A stretch of DNA of 64,000 nucleotides, taken from contig NZ_JABCQI010000010.1 in the NCBI RefSeq assembly GCF_015244745.1, forward strand, positions 60,296-124,295, in the 5' to 3' direction. Source of the DNA: Gluconobacter cadivus. Lineage in GTDB: Bacteria; Pseudomonadota; Alphaproteobacteria; Acetobacterales; Acetobacteraceae. A program made the translations under genes and the position numbers. Numbering within the stretch: the stretch's first letter is position 1; each line of letters starts with the position of its first letter. Under the pieces are notes generated by a model. The model saw only the letters and a program-made list of their open reading frames with translations, made no database searches and had not been told where the DNA came from. Of the stretch, positions 27,642 through 36,663 are shown piece by piece.

Positions 27642-28775
27642 ATGGAAAATTTGAACCAGCCAATTATGGGCTCTAAGGGTGCCGATATCGTGGGCCCCCG
27701 TAATCCGGAAATTGAACAGCAAAACCCGGATATTTTTCTGCCTCCGGCAACAGATAAGGGCGGCATTCCCAATCTGAAATTTCCTTTCGCGATGGCGCAT
27801 AACCGTCTTGAAGACGGTGGATGGGCACGAGAAGTCACCTGTCGCGAGATGGGAGCACTCAAGGAACTTGCCATCGTTAATATGCGCCTTCCCCCCGGTG
27901 TCGTGCGTGAAATGCATTGGCACAAAGAGGCAGAATGGGCTTACGTTCTTAAAGGGAAAGTTCGCTTCTACCTCATGGATGATCAGCGCCAGACACTGAT
28001 TGAAGATCTGGAGCCGGGTGATTTGTGGTTTGCTCCCGCAGGCTTTCCACATGCCATTCAAGGCTTGGAGGAAGGCACTGAGTTTGTTCTCGTCTTCAAC
28101 GATGGTAATTTTTCGGAAAATCAAACACTCTTGGTCACCGAATTATTTGCTCATATTCCTCGCGAAGTTCTGGCGAAAAATTTTGGCGTTCCCGAAGCTG
28201 CATTTGCCAATATTCCGGCGCATGAAAAATATATTTTCCGTCAGCCAGTTCCCCCTCCGCTTGAGCAGGTGCGTCATGATCTGGGAGCTGTAAACTTTAC
28301 CGACAAATATGTTTTCCGCGCCTCCGCAACGCCGCCTACGGCTTATCCGGGCGGAGCTACACAGGTTATTGACTCGCGCAATTTTAGCGTCACGACATTG
28401 GCTGCCTTAATTATCGATCTGGAACCCGGCGGAATGCGGGAAATCCACTGGCATCCGGATGCTGATGAATTGCAATATTATATTTCCGGGAAAGCCCGGA
28501 TGACAGTATTTGATGCCGTCGACAATGCCAGAACATTTGATTTTGTTCCTGGAGATGTCGGGTATGTCCCAAGAACCTTGGCACATTACATCGAAAACAT
28601 CGGCGATGAGCCTGTCCGGGTCATTAATGTTTTTCATACTGGCCAGTATAAAGATATCTCGTTCAACAACTGGCTGGCCCTCACGCCTGCCCATCTGGTC
28701 AAGGGGCACCTTCAAGTTGATGATCAATTTATCAGTCATCTCAGGACTACACGGCAGCCCGTTGTCAAAAAATAA
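27642..28775 (+). CDS. oxdC: Oxalate decarboxylase, bicupin
   Basis: A 377-residue bicupin that converts oxalate to formate and CO2 with manganese. The N-terminal site has His92, His94, Glu98 (MHWHKEAEW) and His137. The C-terminal site has His269, His271, Glu276 (IHWHPDADE) and His315. The active-site lid is SENQT (158-162); its Glu159 is the proton donor (Glu162 in the Bacillus enzyme) that separates decarboxylases from oxalate oxidases. There is no signal peptide, so it acts in the cytoplasm and consumes protons. It lies in an AT-richer block between a DUF1275 gene and a porin/MFS pair, which may handle oxalate or formate. Confidence 0.93.
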   Translation: MENLNQPIMGSKGADIVGPRNPEIEQQNPDIFLPPATDKGGIPNLKFPFAMAHNRLEDGGWAREVTCREMGALKELAIVNMRLPPGVVREMHWHKEAEWAYVLKGKVRFYLMDDQRQTLIEDLEPGDLWFAPAGFPHAIQGLEEGTEFVLVFNDGNFSENQTLLVTELFAHIPREVLAKNFGVPEAAFANIPAHEKYIFRQPVPPPLEQVRHDLGAVNFTDKYVFRASATPPTAYPGGATQVIDSRNFSVTTLAALIIDLEPGGMREIHWHPDADELQYYISGKARMTVFDAVDNARTFDFVPGDVGYVPRTLAHYIENIGDEPVRVINVFHTGQYKDISFNNWLALTPAHLVKGHLQVDDQFISHLRTTRQPVVKK

Positions 28776-29144
28776 ATTATTGTTTTGCGGGGCTTTTTAA
28801 AGTCCTTCCTGTGAGTGCTTCGACGGAGCATGAGGCCTGCCACACGATGTGGATTATGACCTTTGCACCGTCGATACACTTCTCGTGATCCTCCACCAAT
28901 CCACGCGAACGCATCATTTGGCCGTATATCATCCCGATTTCAGGTTTCCGCGACCATCTTCTGCGTCGGTCATTAAAGACAAAATTGGGAAATAACTTTC
29001 ATCTCTTAAAAAATATAAGTTTTTTGATGTGAATCAATATTTAAACTTCCGCGACCGCGTAAGTATCTTCTGTGAATGTCTTAGCTGATATCTTTACGAA
29101 AGACGGACATTTACGCGCGTTGGAATTTACAGAAAGGATAAAGT
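28776..29144. other. Intergenic region between oxdC and porin gene
   Basis: About 370 bases. The left part (28777-28998) has ordinary composition and a minus-strand frame open for over 70 codons. From the only ATG (28932) that frame encodes 51 residues (MIYGQMMRSRGLVEDHEKC at the start), with no recognised family, and it could be a gene remnant. The right part (about 28985-29045) is AT-rich and carries the FNR-type box and probable promoter of the porin gene. The oxdC terminator is not obvious; GGGGCTTTTT follows the stop. Confidence 0.55.
29024..29037 (+). promoter_or_regulatory. FNR/CRP-type box TTGAT-N4-ATCAA before the porin gene
   Basis: TTGATGTGAATCAA matches the FNR consensus at all ten conserved positions. 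Its centre (29030.5) is about 41.5 bases upstream of a possible transcription start near 29072, with a plausible -10 near 29060-29066 (TAAGTAT), the spacing of class II activation. Promoter and regulator are inferred from sequence only. Confidence 0.6.
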
Positions 29145-31034
29145 GTGTCTCCTTTTGGTGGCCTGAAGATCGTAGGGCAACATCTGCCCAGACGGTGCAG
29201 ACTGCTATTGAGTGCCGCCATTTTCATCGGAGGTTCCCCGACAGCATTCGCGCAAAGCGCTGACGATCAGGAACTAGCCGCCATCAAAGCCGAAATGCGT
29301 ATGCTAGAAGGCCGGTTGCAGGCTATCGAGGAACGTCGACACACCAAAACCTCTTCACAAACAACGCATTCCCGCGCCACGAAAGCAGCTTTTGCGTCCC
29401 ATAAGACAATAGTGGGGCTTGAAACAAATCATATAGGGATGTCGCCTTCATCGCACTCAACCGGAGCTATGCCCGTTTCAACGACAGGCTTTGCCCCAAC
29501 CAGTGCAACCAATACCCCTGCTCTTTATAATCCTGTTCCCCCAGCCACTCACCAGACACCGCCGCCGTTGTTCCAGTGGTTGGGAACCCAGCATAATGAA
29601 GCCCATAGGACATCCATCGACCTAACCTCCTCCAGCCCTCTCGCGATTACGCAGACCGAAGTGGATCATCTTCCGCCTGTTTTCCAGATCGGTAATCTGA
29701 CCGTGCGCCTCGGTGGGTTCATTGATTTCTCCAATATCTGGAGAAGCTCAAATCTGACCAGTGGGCCTGCGACGGCATGGAACGGTTTCCCCTATGCCAA
29801 CAGCCCCAATCACGGATTGAGCGAAGAGCGTTTCTCGGCCCAGCTCACACGTTTCTCCACCCTTCTGGAAGCAAATCCGACCAAAGCCGTACGTCTTCAG
29901 GCCTATGTCGAAGCTGACTTTGGTGGGTCTGGTGGCACGACCAACAGCGTGCAGATCAATGGTTACACACCTCGTCTGCGTCAGGGTTACTTCACCTTCA
30001 CTGAGAAGGACTGGGGGCTGCATGTCCTCATGGGACAGGCATGGAGTCTGACGACCAATTACGCCAAGGGTGTCATTCCCCGCCAGGAACAGCTCCCTGC
30101 CGTGACGGATAATAACCAGATCCCTGGGATTACTTTCACTCGTGTCCCGCAGGTCCGGATCGCCAAAGACTGGGCTCAGAAATACTGGCTGGCACTGTCC
30201 GTTGAGGACCCTCAAGCAACGGTAGCTTTTTCAGACTCCCTTAGTTCAGGTGGCACGCTTCCCGCAAGCTATGGTCGTCTGGCCGGACCGCGTGTCTTTT
30301 ACTCCAATGCAGGTGGCGTACTGCTGAATCCCAATACGCAGTACAGCTACAATCCTGCGCCTGACATCGTTCTCAAAGCAGCTGTTGATACGTCTTTCGG
30401 ACATTACGAAGTTTTCGGCCTGGGCCGATGGTTCCGTGGACTAATCCAGCCCGCGGGCGAGAATCATACCCATAAAAGCACCCAGTTCGGCGGTGGTGTG
30501 GGAGCTGGCATGACTGTACCGCTCGGAACGGATAAACTACAGCTGACCGGCAACGTCTTGGCCGGTCAGGGCGTGGGACGTTACGGACCAACCCTTCTCC
30601 CCGACACGACATTCGATAAAAACGGAAATCCCAGTCCTGTTCCGGAAATCATGGGTTCGCTTGGCCTTGTAGGCCATCCGGCGCGTTCTGTTCTGCTCTA
30701 CACCTATGGAGGTGTAGAAACCGCCGGACGCCGTACTTATCTGGGCGCAGACGGGCTTCAGCACGGCTATGGCGCAACGGATTTGAACCTGTCCGGGTGT
30801 GAATACGAATTCGGAACATGCTCCGCTCAGACAAAAACGCTTGCCGCTTTCACGACAGGCGGTTGGTGGCATTTTCTGGACGGCCATTATGGCAGCGTCA
30901 TGGGAGGGCTCCAGTATACCTATATCCGGAAGTTCGCGTTCAAAGGCAATGATGGCGCAGGTCATGCTGTCGATCCCACGACCTATGGTCATACGGTGTA
31001 TGTGACATTCCGCTACTACCCGTTCCAGCAATAA
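29145..31034 (+). CDS. Outer-membrane porin-like protein (DcaP-like)
   Basis: A 629-residue predicted outer-membrane beta-barrel. It starts at GTG 29145, six bases after AGAAAGGA, and has a signal peptide ending AFAQS. A short coiled coil follows (DDQELAAIKAEMRMLEGRLQ), as in DcaP-type porins, then a low-complexity Thr/Pro-rich stretch. The barrel begins near residue 180 with VRLGGFIDFSNIW and ends in the terminal aromatic YVTFRYYPFQQ. DcaP porins carry small anionic solutes, so passage of dicarboxylates such as oxalate is plausible but not shown. An FNR-type box lies upstream, and the MFS gene follows after 73 bases. Confidence 0.82.
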   Translation: MSPFGGLKIVGQHLPRRCRLLLSAAIFIGGSPTAFAQSADDQELAAIKAEMRMLEGRLQAIEERRHTKTSSQTTHSRATKAAFASHKTIVGLETNHIGMSPSSHSTGAMPVSTTGFAPTSATNTPALYNPVPPATHQTPPPLFQWLGTQHNEAHRTSIDLTSSSPLAITQTEVDHLPPVFQIGNLTVRLGGFIDFSNIWRSSNLTSGPATAWNGFPYANSPNHGLSEERFSAQLTRFSTLLEANPTKAVRLQAYVEADFGGSGGTTNSVQINGYTPRLRQGYFTFTEKDWGLHVLMGQAWSLTTNYAKGVIPRQEQLPAVTDNNQIPGITFTRVPQVRIAKDWAQKYWLALSVEDPQATVAFSDSLSSGGTLPASYGRLAGPRVFYSNAGGVLLNPNTQYSYNPAPDIVLKAAVDTSFGHYEVFGLGRWFRGLIQPAGENHTHKSTQFGGGVGAGMTVPLGTDKLQLTGNVLAGQGVGRYGPTLLPDTTFDKNGNPSPVPEIMGSLGLVGHPARSVLLYTYGGVETAGRRTYLGADGLQHGYGATDLNLSGCEYEFGTCSAQTKTLAAFTTGGWWHFLDGHYGSVMGGLQYTYIRKFAFKGNDGAGHAVDPTTYGHTVYVTFRYYPFQQ

Positions 31035-31107
31035 TATCTGGCGAATATTCCTATCACGATCATGCTGTCCGGTCTGACTGACCATCCATGACATACTGGA
31101 GAATTTC

Positions 31108-32400
31108 ATGTCTGGCACATCACCTCAGGCGGCCTCCAAGCCCCTCAACCCGTCACCGGCGCAACCACAGAAACTTCAGCCACTCTATGTGCTCTCATGG
31201 TTTCTATGCGCGCTGTTCTATTTCTATCAGTATGCCATCCGCTCCGCTCCCGGGATCATGCAGGATGAACTGACACAGGCTTGGGGCAACAGCCATCTCG
31301 GCCTCATGATCGCATCCTATTACATCGTCTATGCGCTGATGGCACTCGCCGTGGGCGTGCTTCTGGACCGGTACGGCGCACATGCGATCATGCCAATGTT
31401 CATTGCCGTAACCGGCGTCGGGTGCCTGATTTTCGGTCAGGGCAGTCTGGTCGCCGGGATTGGCGGTTACATCATTCAGGGCATTGGCGCGATCTGTGCT
31501 TTCGTGGGGGCTTCTTACGTTGCCGCGCGGTATCTTCCAGCGCGGACACTGGCATTGTTCGTCGGACTGACGCAGTGCATGGGCATGGCCGGCGCCGCTT
31601 TCGGTTCCAAGCCAACCCGTATCCTGATTGATCCGCACGGTTCTTTCCATATCCCCTGGCAGTCCGTCTGGCTGGGTTTCGGCGTTATCGGTCTACTGCT
31701 GGCTGTCGCCGTCTTTTTTGTCATGCCGCGTGATACCGGAGACAGCGACCACCATCACGGCGACATGTCCGTTGCGAACTTGCTGCATCCGTTCAAAATT
31801 ATCTTCTCCAACCCGCAGAGCTGGATTGCAGGACTTGCTGGCGGTCTGCTGTTCGTACCCACGACGATCGGCGCACTGGGCTGGGGCGCTCTGATGCTCA
31901 GTAAGGGCGAACACACAACGATGGGTTTCGCAGCCACGGACGTCTCAATGGTTCCCATCGGATGGGTTATCGGCTGCCCGCTGCTGGGATGGATTTCGGA
32001 CAAGATCGGTCGTCGCAAGCCCGTTCTGATCGGGGGCGCGATGGTCCTGCTGGCAGCGTCGCTTTGTGCGCTTTACGTCCCGGTCGGGATTCTGCCGCAC
32101 TATTCTGTGGCGCTGATCATGGGGATCGCATCGGGCGCCGCCATGATCCCGTTCTCTTCGATGAAGGAAGTCAATCCGCCAGAGGTCAAGGGAACGGCCG
32201 CAGGCGTCATGAACTTCCTTGTTTTCGGGACGACCGGGATCATGTCCCCGCTCGTATCCGCCCTGATGGGCAAGACTGCACCGGAGACGATGGAGCAGTT
32301 CCATACGGCTTTCCTGCCGCTGGTCATCGGGATCGGAATTGCCATTGTTCTGGGGTTCTGTCTCAAGGAAACTGGCTGGAAAGTCCGCAAGGCTTCCTGA
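31108..32400 (+). CDS. MFS transporter
   Basis: A 430-residue 12-helix major facilitator. The first segment contains FYFYQYAIRSAPGIMQDELTQ and the loop 2-3 motif GVLLDRYGAHA. The second half has WISDKIGRRKPVLIGG. It belongs to the group with R-x-(S/A)-P-G in helix 1, whose substrates are mostly unknown organic anions or amino acids. Together with the porin gene upstream it may form a transport pair across both membranes, and oxalate/formate exchange is one guess from the nearby oxdC. Composition here is back to that of the main chromosome. A T-rich terminator follows. Confidence 0.88.
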   Translation: MSGTSPQAASKPLNPSPAQPQKLQPLYVLSWFLCALFYFYQYAIRSAPGIMQDELTQAWGNSHLGLMIASYYIVYALMALAVGVLLDRYGAHAIMPMFIAVTGVGCLIFGQGSLVAGIGGYIIQGIGAICAFVGASYVAARYLPARTLALFVGLTQCMGMAGAAFGSKPTRILIDPHGSFHIPWQSVWLGFGVIGLLLAVAVFFVMPRDTGDSDHHHGDMSVANLLHPFKIIFSNPQSWIAGLAGGLLFVPTTIGALGWGALMLSKGEHTTMGFAATDVSMVPIGWVIGCPLLGWISDKIGRRKPVLIGGAMVLLAASLCALYVPVGILPHYSVALIMGIASGAAMIPFSSMKEVNPPEVKGTAAGVMNFLVFGTTGIMSPLVSALMGKTAPETMEQFHTAFLPLVIGIGIAIVLGFCLKETGWKVRKAS

Positions 32401-32424
32401 GAATTCCGAACAGACGAAACAAAA

Positions 32425-32455
32425 AACGGCCCATGGAAATGGACCGTTTTTTTTT
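32425..32455. terminator. Bidirectional intrinsic terminator between MFS and yceI genes
   Basis: AACGGCCCAT (32425-32434) and ATGGACCGTT (32439-32448) pair with one mismatch around loop GGAA. Nine T follow on the plus strand and an A-run precedes it, so it can serve both convergent genes. Confidence 0.88.
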
Positions 32456-32460
32456 GCGCG

Positions 32461-33072
32461 TTACTTCGCTGCCGTCTTTTCAAACGCTCCGGCAATGGTC
32501 AAGGTCACGTCATCACCAACATAGGGGACATATTTCTTCACCCCGAAATCGCTCCGATGAATCGTTGCCTGAGCCTGAAAACCAACCGTATAGGCCTTGT
32601 CCATCGGATTGACGCCTGCTCCCACGAAATGGACGTGCAGAACTTCCGGGTGCGTCACGCCATGCAGCGTCAGATTCCCGGTAACCAGCGCTTCATCCGC
32701 AGCTGTTTGGCGAACCTGCGTCGAGACGAACGTTGCCTCCGGATATTTTGCAACATCGAACCATTCGCTGTTTTTGAGTTCGTCCGTCAGAACCGTGCTG
32801 GTGGTCGAGACGCTTGAAACCGGAATGGTCACGCTCAGATGCGAGGCATCGGGATGGGTCGAATCAAGCTGGAGCGTTCCCGTAACGCCGGAGAACTGGC
32901 CGGAATAATAGGTGAAACCAAAATGCAGGACGGAAAACCCGATCTGCGTATGGCTGGTCTCGACCGAATAGACGCCCGACGGCACGCTTGCTGGTGTGGC
33001 GGCGAAAGCGCTGGAAGACAGAAGTGCCGCGGCGAATACTGCGCCGACGCTTTTGAGAAAATATGTGTTCAT
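32461..33072 (-). CDS. YceI family periplasmic protein
   Basis: A 203-residue lipocalin-like protein that binds isoprenoid-type lipids in characterised members. The signal peptide (MNTYFLKSVGAVFAAALL, ending AFAA) is followed by the family opening SGVYSVETSHTQIGFSVLHFGFT. An ATG six codons upstream (33090) is also in frame; neither has a strong ribosome site, and the start at 33072 gives the cleaner signal peptide. It lies in the same direction as the dioxygenase gene, 38 bases downstream of it, and may be co-transcribed. Confidence 0.9.
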   Translation of the reverse strand: MNTYFLKSVGAVFAAALLSSSAFAATPASVPSGVYSVETSHTQIGFSVLHFGFTYYSGQFSGVTGTLQLDSTHPDASHLSVTIPVSSVSTTSTVLTDELKNSEWFDVAKYPEATFVSTQVRQTAADEALVTGNLTLHGVTHPEVLHVHFVGAGVNPMDKAYTVGFQAQATIHRSDFGVKKYVPYVGDDVTLTIAGAFEKTAAK

Positions 33073-33110
33073 GAGTTTACAGTCTTTCATATGTGTGAAG
33101 GTGAAAGGCG

Positions 33111-33923
33111 TCAGCCGAAACGGAAACCGGACAGGGCTTTTCCCATGATGACGTCGCTATAATCACGATGCCCTGCATCAGTTCCCGCGGCCCCGGCGGC
33201 AAACATCAGCGGCAGGAGGTGCTCCGGCTGAGGATGGCAGTCCCGTGCGAAGGGGGCACGCTCCCAGTCCATAAGACGACTTCTGCGAAGGTCGGAAGAC
33301 GCTTCAACCGCGCTCTGAAGCCAAGCATCAAACGCGACGGACCGGGCATCTGACACAGCATCCGGCCGCATCAGATAACGCATGTTGTGATACGTCATGC
33401 CCGTGCCCACCAGCAGGATGTTTTCGCCCCGCAAAGGCTCCAGACTCTGCCCAAGCTGCAAGACATCTGCCGCGTTCATCGTTCTGGGAAGAGAAATTTC
33501 TACAACCGGGATACTGGCATCCGGAAAGGCCAGCATGAACGGAATGAACACCCCATGATCCAATCCGCGCTCTGGATCGGCGGCGCAGGAAACACCCGCA
33601 GCGCTCAGAAGACCGAGCACCTTCGCTGCGACATCAGGCGCACCCGGCACGGGATACTTAAGCTGATAGGTGTGAGGAGGAAAACCGTAATAGTCGTAGA
33701 TGAGTGACGAATGAGGTGCCGAGGCGACACGCATTTCATCCGTTTCCCAGTGCCCGGACATGACGACAATCGCATCTGGCCGACGGGGAAGCGTTCCACT
33801 GACAGAGCGAAGATAGGCTGCCATGCGGTCCCAGGTGTTTCCCCATTCCATGAAGAAGCATGGGCCGCCGCCATGCGGCAGAAAGAGAACGGGCTGTCGG
33901 TTCTCCTGATTTTCCTGCGGCAT
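33111..33923 (-). CDS. DODA-type extradiol ring-opening dioxygenase (YgiD family)
   Basis: A 270-residue class III extradiol dioxygenase, like 4,5-DOPA dioxygenase/YgiD. Zinc or iron ligands are visible in FLPHGGGPCFFM (His17), MSGHWETDE and LDHGVFIPFML, and a late His lies in TYHNMRYLM. The open frame continues upstream to 34142, across the divergent LysR gene. The family N-terminus fits the ATG at 33923, with ATGs at 33941 and 33944 as alternatives. It is transcribed away from a LysR regulator, which probably controls it. The natural substrate (a catechol) is unknown. Confidence 0.87.
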   Translation of the reverse strand: MPQENQENRQPVLFLPHGGGPCFFMEWGNTWDRMAAYLRSVSGTLPRRPDAIVVMSGHWETDEMRVASAPHSSLIYDYYGFPPHTYQLKYPVPGAPDVAAKVLGLLSAAGVSCAADPERGLDHGVFIPFMLAFPDASIPVVEISLPRTMNAADVLQLGQSLEPLRGENILLVGTGMTYHNMRYLMRPDAVSDARSVAFDAWLQSAVEASSDLRRSRLMDWERAPFARDCHPQPEHLLPLMFAAGAAGTDAGHRDYSDVIMGKALSGFRFG

Positions 33924-33973
33924 CTTCACGACCTTCCTCATCATTCGACAAAACGGATGTTGCCACCCTCTCC

Positions 33974-33990
33974 GGGAAAGAATAATTCCC
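33974..33990. promoter_or_regulatory. Palindrome GGGAA-N7-TTCCC in the dioxygenase/LysR intergenic region
   Basis: A 17-base interrupted palindrome centred on 33982, between the divergent starts at 33923 and 34030. Position and symmetry suit a LysR-type operator, though it lacks the textbook T-N11-A core. Confidence 0.4.
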
Positions 33991-34029
33991 TGTTTTGGAA
34001 AATGATCTGACACTAGGAGTGTGAGATAA

Positions 34030-34941
34030 ATGCTCGATCGTTTCACCAGCATGCAGGTGTTTGCAAAGGTTGTGGCTCTGGGAAGCTTTTCTGGAGCTGC
34101 ACGTGCGCTCGGTCTGTCCCAGACGATGGTCACGAAACACATCGCTGCTCTGGAAAGTCGGCTTGGCGTCTCGCTGTTTCATCGCAGCACCCGCAGACTT
34201 TCTCTGACAGAACCGGGACGTCTGCTGCTGATCCGCGCGCAGAAGATCCTCACGGATCTTGAAGAGATGGAGCAGGAAGTCTCGGCCGAAAATCAGGAGC
34301 CGCGGGGCATTCTACGTCTGAATGCCCCGGTCTCCTTCGCCATCCGGCATGTCGGCCCGATCATGCCGCAATTCAGCCAGCGTCACCCCCTCGTTACGGT
34401 TGAACTCGGACTTGATGACCGCAGGATTGATCCGATCACGGAAGGGTGGGACCTGACCCTCCGTATCGGGCGAATGCCGTTAAGCGCATTACGCTCGCGT
34501 CCGCTGGCTCAGATAGATTTCGTGGTCTGTGCCTCCCCATCTTATCTCGAACGGCATGGCACACCTCATACCGTCGCCGAACTTCAGGAGCATCAGTGTC
34601 TGGGCTACACACTCGGCCAGGAGATTGGCGCGACCCGCTGGAGCTTTGGCCCCGAAGGCGAACGGACTGTCATGGTCAGCGGGCCGATGAGCGCCAATAA
34701 TGGCGATATCCTGCGAGAAGCCGCCGTTGCGGGACAGGGGATCATCTATCAGCCGCTCTTCATCGTTTCGGAAGAACTGAAATCCGGCAGGCTGGTGCCC
34801 CTGTCACTGGACGTGCCCACGATGACAGGGCCGGAACTACACGCAGTGTATGCCCCCACACCCCATGTCCCGCTCAAAATCCGGGCGATGATTGACTTTC
34901 TGGTGGAACAGTATGGGCCGGTTCCGCCCTGGACACTCTGA
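34030..34941 (+). CDS. LysR family transcriptional regulator
   Basis: A 303-residue regulator. The winged helix-turn-helix is in residues 1-60 (FAKVVALGSFSGAARALGLSQ, then HIAALESRLGVSLFHRSTR), and the effector-binding domain covers about residues 90-295. The close relatives by pattern are the DsdA/CrgA-like LysR proteins that control a divergent neighbour. AGGAG lies 10 bases before the ATG. It probably autoregulates and controls the dioxygenase/YceI genes from the shared intergenic region. Confidence 0.93.
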   Translation: MLDRFTSMQVFAKVVALGSFSGAARALGLSQTMVTKHIAALESRLGVSLFHRSTRRLSLTEPGRLLLIRAQKILTDLEEMEQEVSAENQEPRGILRLNAPVSFAIRHVGPIMPQFSQRHPLVTVELGLDDRRIDPITEGWDLTLRIGRMPLSALRSRPLAQIDFVVCASPSYLERHGTPHTVAELQEHQCLGYTLGQEIGATRWSFGPEGERTVMVSGPMSANNGDILREAAVAGQGIIYQPLFIVSEELKSGRLVPLSLDVPTMTGPELHAVYAPTPHVPLKIRAMIDFLVEQYGPVPPWTL

Positions 34942-34960
34942 CGGAACCGGCAAAGACGGG

Positions 34961-36658
34961 TTAGTGAACGGTCGAAGGCGCGGTTTTCTGACGGATCGCA
35001 GCGAATTCCGAACCGGCATTCCACTGCGGCCAGTCATGCGAAAACGCCACGTCATGTCCGACTTTCCAGACGGCCCAGACGTCCTGCGCAGCGCCCCTGA
35101 CATCCCAGTCCGGGCTCCAGGCGTCGCAGGCCTGATGGTAGCAGGCCATATAAGCCGTCAGCCATTTGCCACCTGCTTCCGTCCCGCCTTTTAGAAGATC
35201 GAACTTTCCGGCCATGTCCATCACCGCGAGAACCGGCACCCCCGCGCGCGCGAACGGCAGATGATCGGCGCGATAGAACGCCCCACGCTCTGGCATCGCT
35301 TCCGGCTGTGTCGTGCGCCCCTGAAGAGCCGCAGCAGCCGCGAACTGATCCTGCAACGTGTTCTGCCCTGCCCCGATAATGAAGGCATTATGTGCAGGGC
35401 CGGCCATCTGCAGCACATCCATCGTCAGGTTGGCTGCCGTCTTGTCCAGAGGGGCCAGCGGATGCGCCACATACCAGCCTGATCCCAGAAGACCCCGCTC
35501 CTCGCCCGTCCAGGCTGCAAAACGGACCGTCCGATCGGGTTTCGGACCTGCCTTGAAAGCCCGGGCAATTTCAAAAAGCGCCGCAATGCCGGAGCCATCG
35601 TCAATCGCACCACGCCGAATGACCGTGTTGCCTTGGGCATCCGTGCTCTTGCCGTAAGCATCCCAGTGCGCGCCGAACATGACCGTCTCATCCGGATATT
35701 TCGCACCCGTGATCTTCGCGAGCACGTTCTGACTCTTGAGGCGGTCGACCGTAACCGGAAGATTGGCCGAGAATGTCGTGTGCTTCAGAGTGACCGGCCG
35801 GAAATCCTCCGAGCGTGCTTTGATGCGGAGCGCTGCAAGATCCAGCCCCGCCTGCCGGAAGAGTGCATCTGCGGCTTTCCCCTCAAGCCAGCCCTGAACG
35901 GGTACGGGGCGGCTTTCGCTCGCCGAATGCTCCACGTCATAGGCTTCACCGCCCGGCGCGACCACGGTGCTCCACGGATAGGAAGCCCCAGCCGTATCAT
36001 GAACGATCAGGGCCGCAACGGCGCCACGACGGGCGGCTTCCTCGTATTTATAGGTCCAGCGCCCATAATACGTCATGGTTTTTCCGCCGAAACGTCCCGC
36101 AACGGGCTCGCCGGGAGCCGCATCGAAATCAGGGTCGTTCACGAGGAAAATCGCGACCTTGCCCTTAAGATCCACACCCTTGAAATCATCCCAGTGGCGC
36201 TCCGGTGCATGGACACCATAGCCGACGAAGACCACTGGAGCATTTTTAACCTTGAGCCGCTCTTCGGGCAGCAGCGTTGAGAGATAGATGTCCTTCAGCT
36301 GAACCAGCGGAAGCGTTTTGCCGCCAGTCCGGGCCACAACAGATCCCGTAGCACCGGTTCTGGTCCGAAGCATGGGAACATCCTGCGTCCATCCACCGTT
36401 TTCTCCCGCAGGCTCAAGCCCCAGAGCCTTGTATTGTTCGATCAGCCAGGGAACCGTAACCTTCTCCCCTTCCGTTCCCGGAGCACGGCCTTCAAACCGG
36501 TCCGAAGACAGAACCTTCATTGCTTCCGACATCCGCGACGGACTGATATCTGCTGAAGGATCAGCGTATCCCGCGACGGGGTTCAGCAGACCAGCCGTCA
36601 GCGCTGTGGCAAGAAAGAGAATGCGGCGGGAAAAGGTTTTCTGCTTCATGACAGGCAT
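34961..36658 (-). CDS. M28 family zinc peptidase, periplasmic
   Basis: A 565-residue secreted aminopeptidase-type enzyme. The signal peptide occupies about residues 1-32 (ending GYAD). A protease-associated insertion (VFVGYGVHAPERHWDDF to about residue 280) precedes the catalytic domain. Metal ligands are seen in FGAHWDAYG, GAIDDGSGIAALFE and WTGEERGLLGS, the last with the catalytic Glu pair. It probably trims extracellular or periplasmic peptides. It begins 5 bases after the stop of the next gene upstream on this strand (36664), so the two are likely co-transcribed. Confidence 0.92.
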   Translation of the reverse strand: MPVMKQKTFSRRILFLATALTAGLLNPVAGYADPSADISPSRMSEAMKVLSSDRFEGRAPGTEGEKVTVPWLIEQYKALGLEPAGENGGWTQDVPMLRTRTGATGSVVARTGGKTLPLVQLKDIYLSTLLPEERLKVKNAPVVFVGYGVHAPERHWDDFKGVDLKGKVAIFLVNDPDFDAAPGEPVAGRFGGKTMTYYGRWTYKYEEAARRGAVAALIVHDTAGASYPWSTVVAPGGEAYDVEHSASESRPVPVQGWLEGKAADALFRQAGLDLAALRIKARSEDFRPVTLKHTTFSANLPVTVDRLKSQNVLAKITGAKYPDETVMFGAHWDAYGKSTDAQGNTVIRRGAIDDGSGIAALFEIARAFKAGPKPDRTVRFAAWTGEERGLLGSGWYVAHPLAPLDKTAANLTMDVLQMAGPAHNAFIIGAGQNTLQDQFAAAAALQGRTTQPEAMPERGAFYRADHLPFARAGVPVLAVMDMAGKFDLLKGGTEAGGKWLTAYMACYHQACDAWSPDWDVRGAAQDVWAVWKVGHDVAFSHDWPQWNAGSEFAAIRQKTAPSTVH

Positions 36659-36663
36659 TACTT

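Noticed and set aside
33924..34142. Extension of the dioxygenase frame across the LysR start
   Set aside because: It runs through the divergent promoter region and into the LysR coding region on the opposite strand, and the family N-terminus begins at 33923.
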